Source: [Clostridium] fimetarium
GTDB taxonomy: Bacteria > Bacillota > Clostridia > Lachnospirales > Lachnospiraceae
NCBI RefSeq assembly: GCF_900111235.1
Contig: NZ_FOJI01000005.1
Location: 1-64,000 of the forward strand
DNA: 64,000 nt
Direction: 5' to 3'
Position numbers and translations under genes: made by a program. Position 1 is the first letter of the stretch; the number at the start of each line of letters is the position of its first letter. Of the stretch, positions 43,401 to 53,209 are shown piece after piece. The notes under the pieces are model-generated. The model ran no database searches, had not been told where the DNA came from, and saw nothing but the letters and a program-made list of their open reading frames with translations.

Positions 43401-45313
43401 ATATAATCACAGCCAAGTTTTCAACCACTCATCCAGTGATTGTTACTGGCGCCAAAATCGCCAATAAGGATATATCTTTTAACAGCAATGACGGAATGAA
43501 CTGGACTGCGCTATATCGTGTCGAAGATGGTGATACAAGTGATAACGCTGATATAGCACTTCTTATAAATACAGATGATTTAGTGGGAAATACTAGTCTT
43601 GTATTAACACAAGAAAATCTAACAACTGAAAAAATCAAGTATTATGCCCCATTAGTAGTTTCAGATTTAATTATTACAACAAATAATGAAAAAGATACAA
43701 CAAAAAACGTAAAAGATGGAGATAAAATTACCATTCGATTTACAACAAATCATGATGCCACAATTTCAAATGCAAGTATATCAGACAATACTTCAGAAAT
43801 ATCAAATGTTGCAGCTGAGGGCATTAAAAGAGATTGGGAGTTAAGTTATACAATTCAAAATGCAGATGTGCCGGATTTGTCATATATTACTTTTGCATTT
43901 AAAGTAAATGATATTGCTGGAAATAATACATTGAACAAGACAGAAGCATCTGATGTAACGAATCTAATACAGTATTTTGCACCAATTACAGCAGATACTT
44001 CAATAGAATCAAATTATAAAAATACTGGCTTTGCGAAGAATGGCGATGTTGTTACTGTAAAGAGTAAAGCGAATCATGACGTAATAATAGAATCCTCACA
44101 AATCTTTGATAGGACAACTACAAACGTAGGGTTAGGCGGTATGGATTTAGTGATGGAATATCAATTTCTAGTAGGAGAAAATAATCTTACTGAGGGTATG
44201 ATATCATTTGATTATGTGTTGATAGACACGGCAGGAAATAAACTGATTGTCGATGAAACAGATAGCAAATTATTAACGAAAGTTATTTATGATCATACAA
44301 ACCCAATCGTTTCGGTTGTGCCAGAAAGCATATCTTTTACAAACGAACTGATTACATATAATATTTATTTTAAGGATGAATATTTAGTAGGTGAAGATAT
44401 TTCAGTATTAGTAAATGGAGCTGAGTACATGACCAATGATGACAGGCAATCAGTAACTGGTACAGAGTTTACTAAGAGTGTTACATTAAAAGCAGATGGC
44501 AACTATACTATTTCAGCAAGTCTTTTAGATAAAGCTGGAAATAGTTCTAATCCGAATGCTGAAACAAGCGTTACAGTTGATACGACAATTCCAGAGATTA
44601 AAGCAGTCAATATTGTTATTGGAAGTCCCAAAACATTTAAAGCTGGTTTTGTGATTAGTGATTATTTCGATTTTATCGATCTAAATCTTAAGGAAATAAT
44701 CTGCACAGTCTCTAATAAAGATGGTACAAATGTGTGGAATGTTAGTGATCCAATCACAACGGAGGGTAAGCAAACGCTTTATCTTATGGTAAGGGATATG
44801 GCGGATAATACATCAATGGCGGTAACCTATGATTTTTATATTGATGGTACACCACCAAAGTCTATCGTGAAAGAAATTAATACAAGTAAGGTATTGGTTG
44901 AAGGACAAAACTTAGATCCATTCATTTCAAAAATGACTCTGTCCATAGGGTTGGAATCTTTACAAACACTTAATAATAATGAGCTAGATAAATTTACAGT
45001 CTTGAAACTTGTAGATCAAAATGGAAATGTGGTAATCGATTTACTGAATGAATTAGATGCTGATATTAATGGAACATATAGTTATAGCATGAAGGAGTAT
45101 GGTTCTTATAAGCTTCTTGCGCAGGCTGTAGATGCTGTTGGTAATGAAACTGAAGTGATTGAATATAATTATGAGTTCAAAGATAAAAGTATATTACTAA
45201 AATATTATGAAAATACACCATTGTTTGCTAGTTCATTGGCAGTAGTAGGTGTGTTGGCAGTCTTGGGAGTGGCTTCTATCATTTCTATTAAAAAGAGAAA
45301 AAAGTTGAGGTAA
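40412..45313 (+). CDS. Giant surface protein with Ig-like repeats, anchored at both ends
   Basis: 1634 residues from ATG 40412 (GGGG eight bases before); ATG 40394 is an alternative. A basic N-terminus and hydrophobic helix (about 12-35) act as signal or anchor. Ig-like/bacterial-adhesin modules follow: three near 340-640 with ID..PP/RP.I.I...SI...W, then five tandem units of about 100 residues (about 750-1260), each opening I.YYAPI..., with KDGD.... F.T.HPV. More Ig-like units precede a C-terminal helix (LFASSLAVVGVLAVLGVASI) and a basic tail (KKRKKLR). No LPXTG motif is present. Lying between kinase and FHA genes, it may form the outer part of the secretion machine, as the large loop of EsaA does. 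Confidence 0.85.
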   Translation: MRKSQKVIKKHKISIIGMLVIVIGIIVALSTNVSALASIMPNELKEFIYYTKEPESISINLDNPVKNENVVYFTKEIDNTYTYFETKEIVNGATAFDITPIMDWTEYTENRVYIAITDKTENELQSFTGKNDSDESTTDKINLVDGNGNILEIQVITIIYEDDAPTFAVAKDIDTWTKEVTLTVTATDALDLIKVGSGLNKKAYSFNDGLDWQEFNSKSFADNQTVKIKVRDVLENTLLTAQEIVINKIDKTAPTLVKVSSTYVLSEPTNQSNLWYKSATITVEGAADTESGLNTTAYSFDGGVKWQSGATFTTSQNGTYDIQVRDALDNVFKTSIITSGIDSAPIINIKEESIKEWVKDTSTFEFSIEDVGTGYTLSDITGSVTGGNVVVSNIAANKYLATITLLNGGSKVLDQPVKISIKDKAGNPAQETTIKNIKIDSTPPTIKIDEASISSDWSGKLASFDFSVTDDESGVASDSIKILVPNGTVEITESGNHYTAKITAVDGKIIDQKIEISAQDQVQNAIKVTTIKSIKLDDSRPQIVILESTISAAWSKTATFDFTVKDTGSLVDIKKIKATVENGQVVITEKPDVENTYTATITANEDSIVNNSVTITAKDGVGNLFDFTTVKPVKADNQISEISNIKVEKTSGSNDKTVVKNGDVITVSFNLSDDNGSGINNSAVKVYFNGSVAKIAELTNGVYHCSFIVDSDFVGMEDTALFITKIEYLDIVGNNSIPQQYEGTGIKYYTPINSGFSDFTFKSENSVTNLVKDGEKVYVSFYTTHPVSLQQAFIYQTAPSDIVWTTQNDSTKMNGKYYFEGYYTTVNDENFDNTNLKLKLVITDNAKNVEVIKTQAEAVDIKYYAPIDAGISGLSFTSNNKKTSNAYAKDGDVLTVAFKTTHPVHISKTTIAGKDITFSSEDGMNWIGTYTVVNGVIPDNSDINFDIELYDDSQNNKARKSQNDTTKIRYQAPIVINDLTMISDNTSNLNLLAKNGNIITAKFSTTHPVIVTGAKIANKDISFNSNDGMNWTALYRVEDGDTSDNADIALLINTDDLVGNTSLVLTQENLTTEKIKYYAPLVVSDLIITTNNEKDTTKNVKDGDKITIRFTTNHDATISNASISDNTSEISNVAAEGIKRDWELSYTIQNADVPDLSYITFAFKVNDIAGNNTLNKTEASDVTNLIQYFAPITADTSIESNYKNTGFAKNGDVVTVKSKANHDVIIESSQIFDRTTTNVGLGGMDLVMEYQFLVGENNLTEGMISFDYVLIDTAGNKLIVDETDSKLLTKVIYDHTNPIVSVVPESISFTNELITYNIYFKDEYLVGEDISVLVNGAEYMTNDDRQSVTGTEFTKSVTLKADGNYTISASLLDKAGNSSNPNAETSVTVDTTIPEIKAVNIVIGSPKTFKAGFVISDYFDFIDLNLKEIICTVSNKDGTNVWNVSDPITTEGKQTLYLMVRDMADNTSMAVTYDFYIDGTPPKSIVKEINTSKVLVEGQNLDPFISKMTLSIGLESLQTLNNNELDKFTVLKLVDQNGNVVIDLLNELDADINGTYSYSMKEYGSYKLLAQAVDAVGNETEVIEYNYEFKDKSILLKYYENTPLFASSLAVVGVLAVLGVASIISIKKRKKLR

Positions 45314-45314
45314 G

Positions 45315-46415
45315 ATGATTATGAATAATCCAGGTATAATTGAAAATAGGGATACTCAAAGTCTCTCATATATATTGGACTCACAAGAAATGTTTTTTAA
45401 AACAGGATATAAAGTCCTTCAGAATCAAGAAAAGAATGGCTTTATCTGTTGTACAAGAATATTTCACAATGGGAAAGATAAACTGGTATATGATATTTCA
45501 AAATATAAGTCGCTAGATTTATTGCTTTCACAATTGCGTAGTGAAACATTCCTGATTATATTGGAAAATTTAATTGATGATGTTATTGAAGTGAAAAACA
45601 ATGGATTTATGAAGTGCGAAAACATCGACTTGTCTTTTAATAATGTTTTTGTGGACTGTAATAATTATAAGGTATATCTGATTTATTTACCGATTGATAC
45701 TCAGACTAATATAGAAAGTTATGCATTTTTTGAAAATCAATTGAAACAAAATATTATTGATGTTGTAAATACATATCAAAATATAGCAAGTCCGCAGATC
45801 GCTGCATTATGTGAAGATATAAGTAATCCCTTAAATTCGGTTGAAAGTATTAAAACATTACTGAATGAGATTAAACAGTTAAGTTCTAGTCATGTAAAAA
45901 CAGATGAAATTAATATTGATGAGGAACCTTTAGAGAATTTGAATGAAAGTCTAAAGCAAGAATATAGCCAGATGATAGATACAAAGAAGAAAACAAAATT
46001 ATTCTCTCGTATATTTGGTCCCAAAAAACAAAAAAAGGGAAATACATATAGCGTTAATTTTCAATCAGATATTGAAGGTGGTGCTACAGAAATTTTAGAT
46101 GATATATTTACTCCAAGAATAATGTTGGCCGGTATAAAACCATCAAATAAAATTGAAATCATAATTAATAAAGATGAATTTATCATTGGTAAAAAGGTTG
46201 ATGTAGTTGATGGTGCCATTGAATTCAACAATGCCATTAGTAGGATACATTGTAAAATTATTTGCATTGAAAATAAATATTATATGATTGATTTAGGGAG
46301 TGCAAATGGTACTTTCGTCAATGGAAATAGAGTCAATCAAAATCAGCAGATTATGATACAAATAGGAGATAAAATCCGATTGGCAAATAGTGATTTTATC
46401 ATTAAGTCGATATGA
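45315..46415 (+). CDS. DUF6382/EssB-like protein with C-terminal FHA domain
   Basis: 366 residues, no membrane helix. The N-terminal half (about 1-170; CTRIFHNGKDKLVYDISKYK, then FMKCENIDLSFNNVFVDCNN, YKVYLIYLPID) resembles the DUF6382 / YukC-EssB pseudokinase-like fold. A charged linker follows, then an FHA domain (about 270-366) with the conserved ISRIHCKI and GSANGTFVNGNRV motifs that bind phosphothreonine. It should link the kinase to the EssC machine: kinase-made phosphothreonine would be read here. Start ATG 45315, two bases after the upstream stop. Confidence 0.85.
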   Translation: MIMNNPGIIENRDTQSLSYILDSQEMFFKTGYKVLQNQEKNGFICCTRIFHNGKDKLVYDISKYKSLDLLLSQLRSETFLIILENLIDDVIEVKNNGFMKCENIDLSFNNVFVDCNNYKVYLIYLPIDTQTNIESYAFFENQLKQNIIDVVNTYQNIASPQIAALCEDISNPLNSVESIKTLLNEIKQLSSSHVKTDEINIDEEPLENLNESLKQEYSQMIDTKKKTKLFSRIFGPKKQKKGNTYSVNFQSDIEGGATEILDDIFTPRIMLAGIKPSNKIEIIINKDEFIIGKKVDVVDGAIEFNNAISRIHCKIICIENKYYMIDLGSANGTFVNGNRVNQNQQIMIQIGDKIRLANSDFIIKSI

Positions 46416-46425
46416 GGGTAATACT

Positions 46426-47172
46426 ATGAAAAAACTAAAATTATGTGTTTCAGGAATTACCGATGTCGGTGCAGTAAAAAATGTAAATCAAGACAGTTTC
46501 GTGTACAAAGTTGTAGATGCAGGAGAATGCTTTGCTGGAATCTTTGCAGTGGCTGATGGGGTTGGTGGCTTAGAAAAAGGTGAAGTAGCCAGTTCTATGG
46601 CGATCTCGAATATTAATCGATGGTGGGAAAATGAATTTAAGAATCATTATCATGATCAGGAATATTTGATTAGAACTTTGATCGACTGCTTTAAAAATAC
46701 TAACATTGAGATAATAAATATGGCTAAGCGTAATGAAATCAAGGCAGCAACTACGCTTACAGTATTATTTATATATAAAAACAATTACTTTATTGTACAT
46801 ATTGGCGACAGCCGAATCTATAAAATAAATGGTTTGTTCAATCGTAAAATTGATCAAATCACACAAGATCATTCCTGCATAATCGATAAACAAATAAATG
46901 GTCGAACAATTAAGAAAAGTGTTTTAACAGAGTGTCTTGGAAATAAAGAACAATGTAATCATTTTTGTGCAATGAGTCCAATCAAGAAAAATGATATATT
47001 TATTGTTTGCAGCGATGGAATCTATAAAACGATGACAGATAATAAAATTTTAGATTTAATCAATCAAAATAAAAATGATATTCAAAATGTGTGTCAGTCA
47101 TTAGTTGATACAGTAAAATTAAATGGTGAAACAGATAATATTTCAGTAATTGCAATTAAAGTGAATGACTAG
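46426..47172 (+). CDS. PP2C-family Ser/Thr phosphatase
   Basis: 248 residues from ATG 46426. Metal-binding motifs are in order: NQDSFVYK near 19, AVADGVGGLEKGE near 41-53, HIGDSRIYKI near 127-135, VCSDGIYK near 195, and GETDNISVIA near the C-terminus. These are the aspartates of PP2C/PrpC phosphatases. It opposes the kinase at 38042 and would reset FHA-bound phosphothreonines. The frame opens at 46390 inside the previous gene, but the GAGGG site and ATG 46426 set the start. Confidence 0.93.
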   Translation: MKKLKLCVSGITDVGAVKNVNQDSFVYKVVDAGECFAGIFAVADGVGGLEKGEVASSMAISNINRWWENEFKNHYHDQEYLIRTLIDCFKNTNIEIINMAKRNEIKAATTLTVLFIYKNNYFIVHIGDSRIYKINGLFNRKIDQITQDHSCIIDKQINGRTIKKSVLTECLGNKEQCNHFCAMSPIKKNDIFIVCSDGIYKTMTDNKILDLINQNKNDIQNVCQSLVDTVKLNGETDNISVIAIKVND

Positions 47173-47185
47173 GAGGATGTACAAA

Positions 47186-48244
47186 ATGGGTAAAGCAAGA
47201 ATTTTATTAGTAGATCAGGATGAAAAGTTTCTAATGCCACTAGAACGCAAGTTTATTGATGAATTTGGAGAACAATTTGAAATAATGGTCATTACAGATA
47301 GTGATTATTTAAAAGAATTTTTCAGTAATCCTCAAAGTCTAGATATTTTGATTATAAATGAAGCTTTATATGACAGAAGTTTAGAAAGACACAATATTGC
47401 TAATATATTTATTTTATCTGAAAAAATTATTGACGAAACATACACGGGTGCTTTGGATAATAACAAAATATATAAATACACAAGTGTGAAAGAAATATAC
47501 AATGAAGTAATCAATACTTCCGCTGTAACTATGAATCCTAATATGAAGTCAGACGGCGAAACACGTGTGATTATGGTATATTCGCCTATCGGTGGGATTG
47601 GTAAAACAACACTTTCTATGGGACTATGTGCTGCGCTATCGAAATATCATAAAAGAGTAATATACATAGGAACTGATAATCTACAAACATTTGGATATTT
47701 TATGAACAATAAAATAACACTGGAAAGTGGTGTGGAAAAGCAATTTGTTACACAAAAGGAGCATATTTACAGTGTGATTAAACCACAAATTGTTACGGAA
47801 GGCTTTGATATTGTTCCACCTTTTATGAAGGCACTTTCGTCACTATCTATCAAAGTTTCAGATTTCATCAATTTGATAGATAGTATAAAAAAATCAAATG
47901 AATATGATTATATAGTGGTTGATTCAGGAACTGATTTTTCTGAGGATACATCCAAACTAATGGGAATGGCTAATAACACTATAGTCCTGGTTGGACAAGA
48001 TAAATATTCCGTACATAAGTTAGAATGTCTCATGACAAATATTGACTACTCTGATAAAAATAAATTTTCCTTTATTTGTAATAAATATAAAATCGAGGAA
48101 GAAAATAGTTTGATAAGTGAAGACTTTATTCGTAAATGTTTGATTAGTGAGTATGTAAACTATGAAAAGCGTATTGAAACAATGAATTGTGAAAGATTAT
48201 CAAATCTTAATGGATTACAAAAAATCTCCTATATGTTTATTTAA
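47186..48244 (+). CDS. CpaE/MinD-like P-loop ATPase with receiver-like N-terminus
   Basis: 352 residues from ATG 47186, nine bases after AGGAGG (ATG 47177 is a second option). Residues 1-115 (ARILLVDQDEKFLMPL ...DILIINEAL) look like a receiver fold, as in CpaE. The ATPase part has the deviant Walker A YSPIGGIGKTTLS near 132-144, and DYIVVDSGTDFSED for Walker B near 245. Proteins of this type place machines at the cell pole or membrane and occur in several clostridial T7SS-like loci. It may position or recycle the EssC complex. Confidence 0.85.
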   Translation: MGKARILLVDQDEKFLMPLERKFIDEFGEQFEIMVITDSDYLKEFFSNPQSLDILIINEALYDRSLERHNIANIFILSEKIIDETYTGALDNNKIYKYTSVKEIYNEVINTSAVTMNPNMKSDGETRVIMVYSPIGGIGKTTLSMGLCAALSKYHKRVIYIGTDNLQTFGYFMNNKITLESGVEKQFVTQKEHIYSVIKPQIVTEGFDIVPPFMKALSSLSIKVSDFINLIDSIKKSNEYDYIVVDSGTDFSEDTSKLMGMANNTIVLVGQDKYSVHKLECLMTNIDYSDKNKFSFICNKYKIEEENSLISEDFIRKCLISEYVNYEKRIETMNCERLSNLNGLQKISYMFI

Positions 48245-48294
48245 ATGGCGATTATTAATTTTTATGCGCGTTCAATCACGCAGATAGGAGTGAA

Positions 48295-48546
48295 ATGGAA
48301 AATGAAAGAATAATAGCTGTACTCTATAATCATAAAAAGCGAACAAAAATAGATATTGATATTCCTCTTAATATTACTGCAAATGAGTTGATTATTGGCT
48401 TAAACCAAGGATTTGTACTAGGAATAGATACAAGAGATCTTTCACAATGTTATCTTAAAACAGAAAATCCAATTGCTTTTTTGAAAGGCAACAAAACATT
48501 AGCAGAATATGAATTAAGAAATGGTACGATTATAAACTTTATTTAA
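48295..48546 (+). CDS. YukD/EsaB-like ubiquitin-fold protein
   Basis: 83 residues. The pattern of strands (IIAVLYNHKKRTKIDIDIP, NITANELIIGL helix, YELRNGTIINFI at the end) is that of the YukD/EsaB ubiquitin-like family, a core cytoplasmic T7SSb protein. Start ATG 48295 follows AGGAGTG. It directly precedes the EssC gene, as in Bacillus and Staphylococcus loci. Confidence 0.8.
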   Translation: MENERIIAVLYNHKKRTKIDIDIPLNITANELIIGLNQGFVLGIDTRDLSQCYLKTENPIAFLKGNKTLAEYELRNGTIINFI

Positions 48547-48558
48547 GGGGGTGATCAA

Positions 48559-51500
48559 TTGGACAACAGGTATAAAGCTATATTTTCAAATAAGAGAATA
48601 TATAAAGAGGTAGAATTGCCTTATGACAGCAGAATAGTTAAAGTTGGAACTAAAAAGAGCTGTGAAGTTCGTTTTAGCAAAGACCAGTTTTTTGAGGAGT
48701 TTGAAATCGTATTTGAAAATACGGGACATGCTTGGCAGGTAAATAGTGAAGATAATATCTATATCTCTGTAGATGGAGTCATGAAATTAACTTCTAGAAT
48801 TTTGACACATGGGGAGGAGTTTCTGATAAAATATCAGGATTCTAACCAAGAGATTTTTAAAGTCAGCTTTATGCTGGATTTTGACTTCGAAAAGAAGGAT
48901 TATGACCGAATTATCGACATATCGAACATTTCTCAACTCAGAATCGGTAATAGTGATAAATATGAAATTTGCTTAAATGAACCACTTCTTGGGGCAGATG
49001 TTATTACGGTTTCAAATAATAATGGAAAATTTTCTATTCATGAAGGTAACACAAAATACGGAGTATATGTTAACGGAGGAAAAATTCGTGGTTCTGTTGG
49101 GCTGTCTGATTATGATTTCTTTTCAGTAGTTGGGTATAGCTTCTACTTAAAATATGGAAAGTTATATACATCAAAAAGTAATAAGATACAGATTAGTGAT
49201 GTAAATTATACCGATTCAGTTGATCAGACAAGCCATTTGAAGTATCCGAAATTCAACAGGAATACGCGTGTGCAATATGTGATACCGGTAGATGAGATTG
49301 AGATACAACAGCCACAGCCAAAACCCAAAAAGCCAAGAAAAAATATCATTGTATCAATTATTCCCGCACTGGCTATGCTGGCACTTATGGTAATATTACG
49401 AGGCTTCATGGGTGGTGGTGGAGGGGGAACTTTCATAATTTATAGTGCATGTTCTATGAGTATAGGTATTGTAATGTCCGTCGTCGCATTTATTATGGAT
49501 GGAAAGCAGTATAAAGATGATATTGCAGAGAGGGAAAAGTATTATCTTTTGTATATCCAGAAAAAAGAGACTGAAATAACAGCCATAAGAGATGAAGAGT
49601 TGCATATTCGTGAAACAATTCATGAATCACTGGAAAAAAGTGTTGAAGAAGTTCGTGCTTTTGGAAGAAGATTGTTTGAGAAGGATATCAATGACAAAGA
49701 TTTCTTAGATGTGCGTATAGGTGATGGAGCGGTTGAAGCAAAATGTAAAGTGAAATATACGAAACAGGAATTTGTCGATATGAATGATGATATATCACAG
49801 CTTCCAGAGCAGATTGATTACAAATATAGATATATCAATAATGCACCAATCATAGCCAGATTTTCAAAGTCGTGTGGTGTTGGAGTCATCGGGCAGAAAG
49901 ATAAGCTCTACGATATTATGAAAAATATGACATTGGATTTGTCAATTAGACATTTCTATAAAGATATAAAATTATTTTATATGTTTGATTCTGCTGATAT
50001 AGAGCAGCTAAAATGGCTTCGTTGGCTAAAACATGTTCATAATGACGAACTTGATATCACAAATTTCATGTGTGATGAGGAAAGCAAAAACATTTTGCTG
50101 GAGCTGATTTATAGCGTACTGTCAAAACGTGAGACAGAAAAAAGAATAAACGGTGATATACATTTTTCAACTCACTATGTTGTATTCGTTTTTGATTCAA
50201 AGGATATTGTAAAGCATCCAATTTCTAAATTCTTTGAAAGTTCGAAAGAGTATGGATTTACATTTGTGTTTTTTGAAAAGTATGAGGAATTACTACCGAA
50301 AGGCTGTACCGATATTATTAGATTAAATGATAATGATGAAATGGGTATCATACTGTCTAGCATGAATGGCTTAATGCAATCTAAATTTTCTTATCATACA
50401 GTAAATGATGGAATCGCTGAAGAAATCTCATTAAAATTAAGTGCAACTTACGTGGACGAGGTGAGTCTTGAAAGTGAATTAACCAAAAATATTACTATCT
50501 TTGAATTATTGCACATTATGAATATTGATGATCTGGATCTAGAAGAAAGATGGACCAATTCGAAAGTATATAAAAGTATGGCAGCCCCACTTGGTGTGAA
50601 ACGCAAAAACGAAGTTGTTTATTTGGATATTAGTGATAAAGCAACAGCTCATGGACCACATGGTTTGGTTGCTGGTACAACTGGTTCAGGTAAAAGCGAA
50701 ATTTTACAATCCTATGTACTTTCCATGGCTTCATTATTTCATCCATACGATGTCGGCTTTGTGATTATTGATTTCAAAGGTGGTGGTATGGCGAATCAAT
50801 TTAAAGATTTACCACATTTGATTGGTGCAATTACAAATATTGATGGTAGAGAAATAAATCGCTCACTGTTATCAATCAAAGCGGAACTGGTACATAGACA
50901 AGAGTTATTTTCACAAAATGGCGTGAATCATATTAATGATTACATACAGCTTTTTAAAAGCGGAAAAGTTTCGCAGCCACTCCCTCATTTGATTATGATT
51001 GTTGATGAATTTGCAGAACTAAAAGCAGAATTTCCTGAATTTATGAAGGAGATAGTCAGTGCTGCACGTATCGGTCGTACATTAGGTGTTCATTTAATTC
51101 TTGCAACTCAGAAGCCTTCAGGAGTTGTTGATAATCAGATTTGGAGTAACTCCAAATTTAAACTTTGTCTTAAGGTTCAGACCAAAGAAGACAGTAATGA
51201 AGTAATCAAAACACCGTTAGCTGCAGAAATCGTAGAACCAGGTAGAGCCTACCTTCAAGTTGGAAATAATGAGATTTTTGAATTATTCCAATCTGCGTAT
51301 AGTGGTGATAAAGTGATTGAAGGAAATGATGAGAATGCAAAAGTATATTCTATATTCTCGTTAAATGCATGGGGAAAAAGAGAGCTAGTATACACAAATA
51401 AAAAAGGTTCTTCAACCAAAGCTGCAAAGAATCAATTACAGGTAATGGTTGATTATATCAGTGATTATTGTAGCAATCAGGGGATAGAGAAATTAAATGG

Positions 51501-53142
51501 AATATGTTTGCCACCTTTAGCGGATAAGATTTATGCATATGATCTTATACCAATCAAAAAGGATTTGGTAAAAGGAATTTGTATTCCGATTGGAATATAT
51601 GATGATCCAGAGCAGCAAAAACAAGATAGCTTAATACTTAATCTTTCCGAAAGTAATACCTATATTGTTGGTTCTGCTCAGACTGGTAAAACGACATTAT
51701 TACAAACAGTTATATATGAAATAATGAATATTTATACGCCAAAAGAAGTTAATATTTATGTAATTGATTGTGGAAATATGGCATTAAAGGTATTTGAAGA
51801 TGCACATCATGTAGGTGGCGTCGTACTTGCAGTAGAGGAAGAACGAGTTATTAACTTGTTTAAGCTACTTTCAAATACAATAGGAGAACGTAAAAAATTA
51901 CTTGCTCAAAAAGGGTTGGGTAGTTTTAAAGCATATGTCGAAGCCGGATTTACAGATATACCACAAATATTATTAATGATTGACAATATGGCAGCATTTA
52001 GAGAAAACTATTCAAAATTCGATGAAGAATTTTTAAACTTATCAAGAGAAGGACAGAGTGTTGGTATTAATATCATAGCAACTGGTGCTCAAACGAATGC
52101 TATTGGATTTAGAGTATTGGCTAATTTCGGAAATAGAATTGCATTTAATTGTAACGACAAAGCAGAGTACAGCAATTTATTTGACAGATGTCGTATTGAA
52201 CCGAAAGAAACACAAGGCAGAGGGCTTTGCATAATCGATAAACGAATTATTGAATTTCATGCATTAATTTCTTTTGAAGGAGAAAAAGAAATTACACGAG
52301 TAGAGAACATGAAACTATTTATCAAAAACAATTCAAAAGAATATATGAGTGAGAAAGCGATACCTATTCCGGAAGTACCAGCAATCATCAAAAGAAGCGA
52401 ACTATATGAAGCGAATAAAAATCTGTACTTACAACCATACCAGATTCCTATTGGAATTGACTATGCAACAGTAGCATATCGCTATATAGATTTAATGTCA
52501 GTCGGTTTATTTGCTGTCTCTGGTAAGGAAAAAAGTGGTAAGACGAATTTTATTCGACATATTTTACATTCCATTCAGCAAAATATATTTAACAATCTCA
52601 CAGAGGCATATGTAATTGACAGCGATGATATGCAATTGGAGGACTTTAATGGTTATGGGTTTGTAAAGGAATACACTTCTAGTGCTTCCAGTATTGGATT
52701 TATACTAAATACTATCTATGAAAAGCTGGAAGAACGACAGACTGTAGTATCTAAAAATAGGGGAAAACCTATCGAGGAAATACTGAAAGATGAACCGTTA
52801 ATATTATTGATTATTGATAATTATAACGTAATAGCTGAGTTAAACAAAGATAAGGAATTACAGACAAAATTAAATAATATTCTGAAACAGTTCAGAAAGC
52901 TGAAGGTGGCAATCATTTTCAGTGATATTGAGAATTCTTCAATTTCATTTAATTCACCAGAAATGATGAAGGTAATGAAGGAGAATAAAAAGTTCATTGT
53001 TTTTGATGACATTGAGAGTGTAAAAGTTTTTGATGTTACGATGAAACAGATGAAGGAATACGCAAAACCAATCAAACCGGGTGATGCATTCTTATGTCTG
53101 AATGGCGAAATCAGTAAAGTCAAAACAATACTGAATGATTAA
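48559..53142 (+). CDS. essC: EssC-type FtsK/SpoIIIE ATPase of type VII secretion
   Basis: 1527 residues from TTG 48559, behind AGGGGGTG. Two FHA-like units lie at the N-terminus (about 1-210), then a PQPKPKKPRK linker and two membrane helices (about 262-280 and 292-312) separated by a six-glycine run. Three FtsK-type modules follow: D1 with GTTGSGKSE near 703-711 and LIMIVDEFAEL near 812; D2 with GSAQTGKTT near 1036; D3 with SGKEKSGKTN near 1320. Only D1 has the Walker B glutamate; D2 (LLMIDNMAAF) and D3 (LLIIDNYNVI) lack it, as in known EssC proteins. This is the motor that exports WXG100 and LXG-type substrates. Confidence 0.96.
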   Translation: MDNRYKAIFSNKRIYKEVELPYDSRIVKVGTKKSCEVRFSKDQFFEEFEIVFENTGHAWQVNSEDNIYISVDGVMKLTSRILTHGEEFLIKYQDSNQEIFKVSFMLDFDFEKKDYDRIIDISNISQLRIGNSDKYEICLNEPLLGADVITVSNNNGKFSIHEGNTKYGVYVNGGKIRGSVGLSDYDFFSVVGYSFYLKYGKLYTSKSNKIQISDVNYTDSVDQTSHLKYPKFNRNTRVQYVIPVDEIEIQQPQPKPKKPRKNIIVSIIPALAMLALMVILRGFMGGGGGGTFIIYSACSMSIGIVMSVVAFIMDGKQYKDDIAEREKYYLLYIQKKETEITAIRDEELHIRETIHESLEKSVEEVRAFGRRLFEKDINDKDFLDVRIGDGAVEAKCKVKYTKQEFVDMNDDISQLPEQIDYKYRYINNAPIIARFSKSCGVGVIGQKDKLYDIMKNMTLDLSIRHFYKDIKLFYMFDSADIEQLKWLRWLKHVHNDELDITNFMCDEESKNILLELIYSVLSKRETEKRINGDIHFSTHYVVFVFDSKDIVKHPISKFFESSKEYGFTFVFFEKYEELLPKGCTDIIRLNDNDEMGIILSSMNGLMQSKFSYHTVNDGIAEEISLKLSATYVDEVSLESELTKNITIFELLHIMNIDDLDLEERWTNSKVYKSMAAPLGVKRKNEVVYLDISDKATAHGPHGLVAGTTGSGKSEILQSYVLSMASLFHPYDVGFVIIDFKGGGMANQFKDLPHLIGAITNIDGREINRSLLSIKAELVHRQELFSQNGVNHINDYIQLFKSGKVSQPLPHLIMIVDEFAELKAEFPEFMKEIVSAARIGRTLGVHLILATQKPSGVVDNQIWSNSKFKLCLKVQTKEDSNEVIKTPLAAEIVEPGRAYLQVGNNEIFELFQSAYSGDKVIEGNDENAKVYSIFSLNAWGKRELVYTNKKGSSTKAAKNQLQVMVDYISDYCSNQGIEKLNGICLPPLADKIYAYDLIPIKKDLVKGICIPIGIYDDPEQQKQDSLILNLSESNTYIVGSAQTGKTTLLQTVIYEIMNIYTPKEVNIYVIDCGNMALKVFEDAHHVGGVVLAVEEERVINLFKLLSNTIGERKKLLAQKGLGSFKAYVEAGFTDIPQILLMIDNMAAFRENYSKFDEEFLNLSREGQSVGINIIATGAQTNAIGFRVLANFGNRIAFNCNDKAEYSNLFDRCRIEPKETQGRGLCIIDKRIIEFHALISFEGEKEITRVENMKLFIKNNSKEYMSEKAIPIPEVPAIIKRSELYEANKNLYLQPYQIPIGIDYATVAYRYIDLMSVGLFAVSGKEKSGKTNFIRHILHSIQQNIFNNLTEAYVIDSDDMQLEDFNGYGFVKEYTSSASSIGFILNTIYEKLEERQTVVSKNRGKPIEEILKDEPLILLIIDNYNVIAELNKDKELQTKLNNILKQFRKLKVAIIFSDIENSSISFNSPEMMKVMKENKKFIVFDDIESVKVFDVTMKQMKEYAKPIKPGDAFLCLNGEISKVKTILND

Positions 53143-53158
53143 TCTTTATTTGCAATTT

Positions 53159-53179
53159 ACAGTTTTAATACTGTTTTTT
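53159..53179 (+). terminator. Weak attenuator-like hairpin
   Basis: ACAGT (53159-53163) pairs with ACTGT (53170-53174), and TTTTTT follows. The short stem would only partly stop transcription between essC and the WXG100 gene. Confidence 0.4.
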
Positions 53180-53209
53180 GATAATTTCTATTGAAAGGAG
53201 GTGAATAAA

